Positions 58,003-64,000 of a DNA stretch of 64,000 bases are shown piece by piece. The DNA is from Bacteroidota bacterium (GTDB lineage: Bacteria > Bacteroidota > Bacteroidia > Chitinophagales > Chitinophagaceae). The notes beneath the pieces are model-generated. The model worked only from the letters and a program-made list of their open reading frames with translations. It made no database searches and was not told the origin of the DNA. The translations under genes and the position numbers were made by a program. The DNA lies in the NCBI GenBank assembly GCA_023422835.1, contig JAFAGI010000001.1:256780-320779 (forward strand), written 5' to 3'. Every line of letters begins with the position of its first letter. Position 1 is the stretch's first letter.

Positions 58003-58035
58003 GTGAATGGTGAATCGTGAATGGTGAATGGTGAG
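58003..58035. repeat. Tandem heptamer repeat between kdgK and eda
   Basis: GTGAATG-type heptamers occur four times head to tail from 58003 to 58030 (the second is GTGAATC), followed by a partial unit. The array is in the 128-bp gap of an operon. Such short arrays may vary in copy number by slippage. Coding is not expected. Confidence 0.6.
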
Positions 58036-58114
58036 CAATGAAAGATTTTCTTTGCAATCTGTAACTTGTAAATTTCAATCTGAAATTTTCACTCTCCAAT
58101 CAGCAATTAAAAAA

Positions 58115-59155
58115 TTATCTTGAGACCCTGCCGCTGCCGTCGCCGCCCATAAGGTTTTCTACTTCTGCAACCGTAACCATGTTGAAATCGCCGTAAACAG
58201 TATGTTTCAGGCAGGAAGCAGCTACCGCGAAGTCCAGCGCTTTCTGGTCATCGTTAGTATAGGTCAGTAGCCCGTAGATCAATCCTCCCATAAAAGAATC
58301 TCCCCCACCCACACGGTCTACAATGTGTGTAATGTCGTATCTTTTTGACTGGTACAATTTTCCCTGGCTGTATAAAACACCTCCCCAGGAATTATGATTG
58401 GCATTGATAGAGCCGCGCAGCGTAATGATCACTTTCTTTGCACGCGGGAATTTCTGCATAAGCTGTGTGCACACAGACTCAAACTCTGCGGCGTTGATCT
58501 CGCCGCCGGTGTGTGCCACTTCAAAGCCTTCGGGCTTGATGCCGAAGACTTTTTCTGCATCTTCTTCATTACCCAGTATCACATCGCAGCCTTCAACCAG
58601 CGCAGGCATGATCTCCGCAGCCGTCTTGCCATACTTCCACAGGTTTTTACGGAAGTTCAGATCTGTTGAAACTGTTACACCCATGTCGTTGGCGGTTTTT
58701 ATGGCTTCGAGGCAGGCATCAGCAGCGCCTTGTGACAGCGCAGGCGTTATACCCGTCCAGTGAAACCAGGAAGCATCTTCCAGTATTTCGCGCCAGTTGA
58801 TCATTCCCGGCTGAACATCTGCAATGGCTGAATGGGCACGGTCGTACACCACTTTGCTGGCGCGCGCTACGGCTCCTGTTTCTAAAAAATAAATACCCAT
58901 CCGCTCGCCGCCACGCAGCATATGATCTACGCCTACCTTGTATTTGCGTAGGTTCATGATGCAGGAATCTGCTATATCATTCTTAGGAAGCCTTGTTACG
59001 AACTGAGTTTCCAGACCATAGTTGGCAAGCGATACGGCTACATTTGCTTCGCCTCCCCCAAATGTTGCTGTAAAGCTGCCGGCCTGGCTAAATCTTTCAT
59101 ACCCCGGTGTTGCGAGCCGCAACATCACTTCCCCGAAAGTTACTATTTTACCCAT
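58115..59155 (-). CDS. kdgK: 2-keto-3-deoxygluconate kinase
   Basis: A 346-residue PfkB-family sugar kinase that phosphorylates 2-keto-3-deoxygluconate to KDPG. The N-terminal GEVMLRLATPGYERF and GGGEANVAVSLA are typical, and the ATP/catalytic block VDRVGGGDSFMGGL contains the catalytic Asp. Normal length. It lies 15 bp after uxaC on the same strand, in pathway order between UxuA and Eda. Confidence 0.95.
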   Translation of the reverse strand: MGKIVTFGEVMLRLATPGYERFSQAGSFTATFGGGEANVAVSLANYGLETQFVTRLPKNDIADSCIMNLRKYKVGVDHMLRGGERMGIYFLETGAVARASKVVYDRAHSAIADVQPGMINWREILEDASWFHWTGITPALSQGAADACLEAIKTANDMGVTVSTDLNFRKNLWKYGKTAAEIMPALVEGCDVILGNEEDAEKVFGIKPEGFEVAHTGGEINAAEFESVCTQLMQKFPRAKKVIITLRGSINANHNSWGGVLYSQGKLYQSKRYDITHIVDRVGGGDSFMGGLIYGLLTYTNDDQKALDFAVAASCLKHTVYGDFNMVTVAEVENLMGGDGSGRVSR

Positions 59156-59170
59156 TGTCTATATTTTGAT

Positions 59171-60577
59171 TTAAAAAGTAAAGTAATTTTTAGCATTATA
59201 ATAGCACACATTTTTTACGACCTCACCTATCCATGCCTCATCATCCGGCAATAATCCTTTGTTCATTTCTTCGCCCAGGATATTACAGAGCAGTCTCCTG
59301 AAATACTCATGGCGTGTGAATGACAGAAAACTCCGGCTGTCTGTAAGCATCCCTACAAACGTGCTTAGCAAGCCTATAGACGACAAGGCATTCAGCTGTT
59401 TGGTCATGCCATCCATCTGGTCTAAAAACCACCAGCCAGAACCGAACTGCACCTTTCCGCGAACCGTTCCGTCGTTAAAATTTCCAGCCATAGCAGCAAA
59501 TACTTCGTTGAAGGAAGGATTGATATTGTAGATCACCGTTTTGGCAAGCTCTCCTGTCCTGTCGAGTTCGCTAAGGCAAACAGAGAGCCCATGTGCCTGC
59601 TGCTCATCGCCGATAGAATCAAAGCCCGTATCGGGGCCTAATTTTTCAAACTGCCTGATACTGTTGTTCCTGAGCGGACCGAGGTGAAATTGTTGCACCC
59701 ATCCTTTGGCATGGTACATTCTGCACAGCTCCGTGAGCAATGCGCCCTGAAAACTTTCAGCGTCTGAAAAGTGGGTTGCGTGCTTGTCTTGTAAGTAATT
59801 TTTAAATTCTTCGCGCAACGATGCGTGCATGTGAACTTTTGCCGGCATGGCATGTAAACCGTGGTCGGCAATGCGGCAGCCGGCTTCATGGAAATAATTT
59901 ATCCTTTGCTGTAAAACATCCAGAAGCGAGTCATAGTCAGTGATTGGCATGCCGGCAGTTTCAGAAAGCACACAAAGGTAGTTCATAAACATCGCTTTGT
60001 TGGCGATATTGAAAACCTTATCAGGCCTGAAGCCCGGAACAACTTTTACAGAAAAATTATCGGCAGCAATCTGCCTGTGGTATTGCAGGTCGCTTACCGG
60101 ATCATCAGTTGTGCAGGCCATCTCTACCTTAAAGTGCTGCAGCAGCGCCTTAGTCCTGAATGCTTCTGCCTGAAGTTTTTCGTTGGCACGCCGGTAGATA
60201 GACTCAGCAGATCTTTCATCGAGGTATTTATGTATACCAAAAGGATTTTTAAGTTCCAGGTGTGTCCAGTGAAACAACGGGTTGCGCAGTGTCTGGGGCA
60301 CACATTTAGCCCACGCATAAAACTTTTCCTCATCACTTGCATTGCCTGTAATAAATTGTTCACTGATGGCCAGCGCCCGCATGGCGCGCCACTTGTAGTG
60401 GTCTCCCTTTAGCCAAATTTCCGTTATTGTTTCGAATCGTTTATTTTCGGCAATCTCATCAGGAGGAAGATGATTGTGGTAATCTATTACCGGCAAATCT
60501 TCCGCATAATTGTGATACAGCTTTTTTGCCTGTTCTGTGTGCAATAAAAAATCTTCTGTAAAAATGGTTTTGTTCAT
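59171..60577 (-). CDS. uxaC: Glucuronate isomerase UxaC
   Basis: A 468-residue uronate isomerase (amidohydrolase superfamily) converting D-glucuronate to D-fructuronate (also galacturonate to tagaturonate). Conserved parts are the metal-binding DYHNHLPP near residue 32, FKVEMACTTDDP, HMHAS, WVQQFHLGPLRNN and SIGDEQ. All are present. It is 5 bp downstream of uxuA on the minus strand. No tagaturonate reductase or altronate dehydratase genes are next to it, so a glucuronate-only route is inferred. Confidence 0.97.
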   Translation of the reverse strand: MNKTIFTEDFLLHTEQAKKLYHNYAEDLPVIDYHNHLPPDEIAENKRFETITEIWLKGDHYKWRAMRALAISEQFITGNASDEEKFYAWAKCVPQTLRNPLFHWTHLELKNPFGIHKYLDERSAESIYRRANEKLQAEAFRTKALLQHFKVEMACTTDDPVSDLQYHRQIAADNFSVKVVPGFRPDKVFNIANKAMFMNYLCVLSETAGMPITDYDSLLDVLQQRINYFHEAGCRIADHGLHAMPAKVHMHASLREEFKNYLQDKHATHFSDAESFQGALLTELCRMYHAKGWVQQFHLGPLRNNSIRQFEKLGPDTGFDSIGDEQQAHGLSVCLSELDRTGELAKTVIYNINPSFNEVFAAMAGNFNDGTVRGKVQFGSGWWFLDQMDGMTKQLNALSSIGLLSTFVGMLTDSRSFLSFTRHEYFRRLLCNILGEEMNKGLLPDDEAWIGEVVKNVCYYNAKNYFTF

Positions 60578-60582
60578 GCTGA

Positions 60583-61782
60583 TCAGTTGTTTGCCAAACT
60601 TCTTAAAATGCCTAACTCCAATCCACGTATTTCCGCCAGCCCGCGCAGCCTGCCGATGGCAGAGTACCCGGGATTTGTTTTTTTATTGAGGTCATCCAGC
60701 ATCTGATGTCCGTGATCGGGGCGTACGGGCAGGGATATCTTGCGCTCCTGCATTACCTGAACGATTTCCCGGATCACTTCATACATATCTACATCTCCTT
60801 CCAGGTGATTATCTTCATAGAAATCGCCGAATTCGTTTCTGCGCGTGCTTCTCAAGTGAAGAAAATTGATTCTATCTCCAAACTTCCTGATCATTGCCGG
60901 CATATCGTTATCTGCCCGCACACCAAAAGAACCGGTACAAAAGCATAAGCCATTGTTTACCGAAGGAACCGCGTCTAGCAAAGCCTGTATGTCGCTTGCT
61001 GTGCTCACTACGCGCGGCAACCCCAGGATCGGGTATGGAGGATCATCGGGATGAATTACCAGTTTCACATTGTACTGTTCAGCAACAGGTACAATCTGCT
61101 GTAAAAAACAGATGAGGTTGTTCCTGAGCTTTTCGGCGTCTATATGTTGATATTTATCCAAAGCCTGCTGAAAATTTTCAAGCGTAAAGCTTTCCTCGCT
61201 TCCAGGCAAGCCCGCAATAACATTACGTTGCAGCTGGTACTTTTCTTCATCGCTCATTGATTCAAATTTCTCTCTCCCCCTCTGCACCTCTTCGCGAGAA
61301 TAATCCTGTTTGGCATTTTTCCTTTGTAAAATATACACATCAAAGGCTATGAAAGCTGCTTTATCGAAACGTAAGGCTTTACTGCCATCTTCCACCGTGT
61401 AAGCCAGGTCTGTCCTTGTCCAGTCGAGCACAGGCATAAAGTTGTAGGTGACGATATGAACACCGCACTCAGACAAATTCTTAATAGACGTTTTATAATT
61501 GTCTATGCATTGTTCAAAGCCCGGCGTCCGGGTTTTTATAGCTTCATGCACAGGCACACTTTCCACTACACTCCAAGTGAGCCCGGCGGCTTTTACTTCG
61601 TCAATACGTTTATTAATCTCTTCTTTAGTCCACACTTCACCATTGGGAATGTGATGCAGGGCAGTAACCACGCCTGTACATCCGGCCTGCCTTATATCTG
61701 ACAAGCTTACAGGGTCTTTAGGCCCATACCATCGCATGGTTTGCTCCATGCGGTAGCCCGTATTTTTATAAGAAGGAAACAT
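60583..61782 (-). CDS. uxuA: Mannonate dehydratase UxuA
   Basis: A 399-residue TIM-barrel enzyme that dehydrates D-mannonate to 2-keto-3-deoxygluconate. The typical N-terminal [20 protein letters not shown] and the metal-binding region with [14 protein letters not shown] and FCTGSFG and the end DHGHQML are all visible. Normal length. It follows uxuB by 50 bp and precedes uxaC by 5 bp. Confidence 0.97.
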   Translation of the reverse strand: MFPSYKNTGYRMEQTMRWYGPKDPVSLSDIRQAGCTGVVTALHHIPNGEVWTKEEINKRIDEVKAAGLTWSVVESVPVHEAIKTRTPGFEQCIDNYKTSIKNLSECGVHIVTYNFMPVLDWTRTDLAYTVEDGSKALRFDKAAFIAFDVYILQRKNAKQDYSREEVQRGREKFESMSDEEKYQLQRNVIAGLPGSEESFTLENFQQALDKYQHIDAEKLRNNLICFLQQIVPVAEQYNVKLVIHPDDPPYPILGLPRVVSTASDIQALLDAVPSVNNGLCFCTGSFGVRADNDMPAMIRKFGDRINFLHLRSTRRNEFGDFYEDNHLEGDVDMYEVIREIVQVMQERKISLPVRPDHGHQMLDDLNKKTNPGYSAIGRLRGLAEIRGLELGILRSLANN

Positions 61783-61832
61783 TTGTTTAATTAGGTTTTA
61801 AGTTAAAATCCGTTCCGAAAACTGTATATGCC

Positions 61833-62660
61833 TTACACACCGCTGAACTTGGTAAACCCGCCATCTACAGCTATTTCTGCGGCCGTAACAAATTTTGAGG
61901 CATCACTAAGCAGGTAGATCACTGCGCCGTTCAATTCTTCCGGCTGGCCAAACCTGCCGTAAGGAGTGGAGTGCATAATATTTTTAGAGCGTTGCTTAGG
62001 GCTTCCGTCAGGATTAGTAAGCAGGTCTTTATTTTGATGTGTCAGGAAGAAACCCGGTGCAATGGCATTTACCCGTATCTTATCACCATAGCGCCTGGCT
62101 GCCTCCACTGCGAACCATTTTGTATAAATGTCAATGGCCGCTTTACCCATACTGTAACCCATAACCATTGTAAGCACTGTTTTAGAGCTTACAGAAGAGA
62201 TATTTACAATGCTGCCGCCATTTTCTTTCATGGCCGCGCCGAAAACCTTGGAAGGCGTAACCGTACCCCACACATTCAACACCAGCGCTTTCTTCATACC
62301 TTCAATGTTCATATCAAAAATATCCTGGTCAGGCTGTATAATACTTTCAGGCACATTGCCGCCGGCTGCATTTACCAGGCCGTCTATTTTCCCGTATCTT
62401 TCAAGAATAATTGCTTTTGCTTTTTCAAGATCTGCCTCATCCAGCACATTGGCTGCAAGCCCCAATGCCTCGTAACCGGCCGCTTTCAGCTCTGCTGCCT
62501 TCTGCTCTGCTTTATCCTGGTGAAGACCAAGGATCACTACCGCGCCGCCTGCTTCTGCTATAGCCTGTACAAACGATGAGCCCAGAACGCCGGTGCCGCC
62601 TGTGACTATAATTACTTTATTTTCCAGGGAGAAGCTGTTTTTTTCCGTGTGCATATTCAT
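61833..62660 (-). CDS. uxuB: SDR-type D-mannonate oxidoreductase (fructuronate reductase)
   Basis: A 275-residue short-chain dehydrogenase. The NAD(P) motif TGGTGVLG is at 20-27, the NAAGGN motif at 97-102, and the catalytic Ser156, Tyr169 and Lys173 are visible (NISSVSS and YSMGK). The classical E. coli UxuB is a polyol-type long-chain dehydrogenase; the role here is taken from the operon, since this is the only reductase and the step fructuronate to mannonate is otherwise missing. It is the first gene after the operator palindrome at 62683-62704. Confidence 0.88.
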   Translation of the reverse strand: MNMHTEKNSFSLENKVIIVTGGTGVLGSSFVQAIAEAGGAVVILGLHQDKAEQKAAELKAAGYEALGLAANVLDEADLEKAKAIILERYGKIDGLVNAAGGNVPESIIQPDQDIFDMNIEGMKKALVLNVWGTVTPSKVFGAAMKENGGSIVNISSVSSKTVLTMVMGYSMGKAAIDIYTKWFAVEAARRYGDKIRVNAIAPGFFLTHQNKDLLTNPDGSPKQRSKNIMHSTPYGRFGQPEELNGAVIYLLSDASKFVTAAEIAVDGGFTKFSGV

Positions 62661-62682
62661 TGAGGTTCTTTCTTGAAAGATT

Positions 62683-62704
62683 AAAATTAAAACGTTTTAA
62701 TTTT
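62683..62704. promoter_or_regulatory. Perfect 22-bp operator palindrome of the glucuronate operon
   Basis: The central 14 bp read TTAAAACGTTTTAA, and AAAA/TTTT ends extend it to a 22-bp perfect palindrome. LacI-family regulators bind such sites with a central CG. It lies 22 bp before uxuB and 106 bp before the divergent regulator gene, so it is probably the operator for both. Confidence 0.75.
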
Positions 62705-62810
62705 TTAACAAAATAAAATAGCCATTTTATTATTTTGTATTATTTAATCAACGCATCCTTTAACTTTATTGAATAAAATCGTTTACATTTACAACCATAT
62801 TTTTGAGCTG

Positions 62811-63824
62811 ATGAACGAAAAAAAGAATGTAACCATTACTGATGTTGCAAAAAAATTAAAGCTGTCTGTAGCGACAGTGTCACGAGCATTGCACAGCCAT
62901 CCGTCCGTAAAAGAGTCGACAAGAAAAAGAGTTGTGGACATGTCTGATAAAATGGGCTTTCGCATCAACGAAGTTGCATCAAGTTTACGGAGCAATAAGT
63001 CTAAAACTATTGGCATGATCGTGCCGAAAATATACATGTATTTTCAATCGCAGATCATAACCATTATACAAAACGAGCTGTATAAATACGGCTATAACCT
63101 GATCATATTGCAATCAAATGATTCATTGGAACTGGAAAAACAGGCAGTGGAAACACTGATGTCTTTCAGAGTAGCCGGAGTTATAGCTGCCGTAACATTG
63201 TACACTGTAGATTTCAGCCACTTTGATGTTTTTTTAAACAACAACATCCCTGTAATCTTTTACGACAGGATACCTGACTATGAAAATGACTCTATAAAAG
63301 TTTGCGGAGATGATAAGCAGGGCGGTTTTGAGGCCACCAGGCACCTGATAGAAGTAGGTTGTAAAAACATACTGCACATCTCCGGTCCGCTGCAATGCTA
63401 CCTGTACAAATACAGAAGCATGGGCTACAAGATGGCGCTGGAACGTTCTGGCATTCCATTCAAAGAAGAGAACCTGGTGTGCCATGAGCTGACACATGAA
63501 AATGCCTGGAGCACTTTGGTAAACGCATTTGAGCGCGACCCCTCTATTGATGGTATTTTTACGGCGAATGATACCTGCGCCATAGCAGCGCTGGAATTTT
63601 GCAAATCGCACAACCTGCGCGTTCCTAACGATGTAAAGATCATTGGCTACTCTAACGATAATAGAACAGCCATTACTACCCCATCCATAAGTTCTGTAGA
63701 ACAATTTCCCAATGAATTCGGCATTAAAACAGTCAGCGTGCTGATGCAAGCCCTGAATAATGAGGGTGGCGCACCTACTAAGTATGTGATACCGGTGAAG
63801 CTGGTCAGGAGGATGTCTACGTAG
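62811..63824 (+). CDS. LacI-family repressor of the glucuronate operon
   Basis: A 337-residue regulator. The HTH at residues 8-28 (TITDVAKKLKLSVATVSRAL) is followed by the hinge helix with INEVASSLRSNKS and by a sugar-binding domain of the periplasmic-binding-protein type (about 62-335). ATG at 62811 gives the standard N-terminus; an upstream TTG at 62769 would add 14 residues. It diverges from uxuB and is presumed to repress the operon until an intermediate such as KDG or fructuronate binds. KdgR and ExuR in other bacteria are of different families in part, so I leave the symbol blank. Confidence 0.9.
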   Translation: MNEKKNVTITDVAKKLKLSVATVSRALHSHPSVKESTRKRVVDMSDKMGFRINEVASSLRSNKSKTIGMIVPKIYMYFQSQIITIIQNELYKYGYNLIILQSNDSLELEKQAVETLMSFRVAGVIAAVTLYTVDFSHFDVFLNNNIPVIFYDRIPDYENDSIKVCGDDKQGGFEATRHLIEVGCKNILHISGPLQCYLYKYRSMGYKMALERSGIPFKEENLVCHELTHENAWSTLVNAFERDPSIDGIFTANDTCAIAALEFCKSHNLRVPNDVKIIGYSNDNRTAITTPSISSVEQFPNEFGIKTVSVLMQALNNEGGAPTKYVIPVKLVRRMST

Positions 63825-63833
63825 CAGGAAGGT

Positions 63834-64000
63834 TTAAGTATTAGGTGGCGTTCTTAATTTATATGACAGGATTAAAATTATTATTAAGCATATTAATAAT
63901 ATTGCAAGAGATCGAATAAAATGAAAATTATCACTTACAATCCCCTGTAGTGGTAAAATTAATGCACCTCCTGAAATACCCATAATCATCAAGGCGGAAA
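63834..64000 (-). CDS. C-terminal end of a FucP-type sugar MFS transporter (partial)
   Basis: The gene enters from the right edge of the window on the minus strand and ends at a TAA at 63834-63836. 55 codons lie in view. They read SALMIMGISGGALILPLQG, then IVSDNFHFIRSLAILLICL and a last helix LIIILILSYKLR with a short hydrophilic tail. The block (x)IxGGAxxPxLQG, a helix and a short tail are typical of the last helices of sugar MFS transporters of the FucP/GluP family. Specificity cannot be told. Convergent with the LacI regulator gene (9 bp). Confidence 0.7.
   Translation of the reverse strand, partial: SALMIMGISGGALILPLQGIVSDNFHFIRSLAILLICLIIILILSYKLRTPPNT

Overview
The window looks like chromosomal DNA of a Bacteroidota bacterium, most likely Chitinophagaceae. 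This rests on the protein families present (MG2/TonB-plug proteins, DUF3472, GxxExxY, TIGR02757, an AspT-type transporter), on promoters of the Bacteroidota form TAnnTTTG rather than TATAAT, and on weak Shine-Dalgarno sequences. Family placement is inference; no rRNA or tRNA gene is visible.

Region 1 (1-15.7 kb): a small secreted repeat protein, dnaK with a sigma-54-like promoter, a cupin, a class III aminotransferase with a GNAT acetyltransferase, thyA, a DUF2975/XRE pair, trxB-folB, arfB, dtd, a MazG-like hydrolase overlapping a YihY/BrkB membrane protein, an ABC ATPase and an MG2/plug protein, then dnaB. Region 2 (15.7-16.3 kb): the divergent dnaB/gyrB gap holds a row of four DnaA-box-like 9-mers at about 21 bp spacing, a candidate origin or DnaA-controlled site. 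Region 3 (16.3-37 kb): gyrB, a small lipoprotein, queG, mutS-PAP2, an SGNH esterase fused to a GH20 hexosaminidase, a stand-alone fusA, a decayed MazF toxin gene, ribBA, a peptidase-propeller-barrel protein, icd, a DUF3472 lipoprotein gene broken by a stop and a frameshift, and rpe. Region 4 (37-55.8 kb): marC, a methionine synthase split in two with a GxxExxY gene between the halves and imperfect inverted repeats around that gene, a YceI lipoprotein, an outer membrane protein, ssb, a CNNM/CorC protein, an AspT-like transporter, a flippase, a nucleoside transporter, plsC, ung, nadC and cls.

Region 5 (55.8-64 kb) is a complete glucuronate operon: ExuT imports hexuronate, UxaC, an SDR-type UxuB and UxuA convert it to 2-keto-3-deoxygluconate, KdgK phosphorylates it, and Eda cleaves it to pyruvate and glyceraldehyde 3-phosphate. 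A divergent LacI-family regulator and a perfect 22-bp palindrome lie at its head. The window ends inside a sugar MFS transporter (FucP type) on the minus strand.

Most genes are housekeeping. The points most worth a second look are the phased DnaA boxes, the GxxExxY cassette in split metH, the two pseudogenes (mazF, DUF3472), the sigma-54-like dnaK promoter, the SGNH-GH20 fusion and the gluzincin-propeller-barrel protein. I saw no CRISPR array, prophage or intact insertion sequence.
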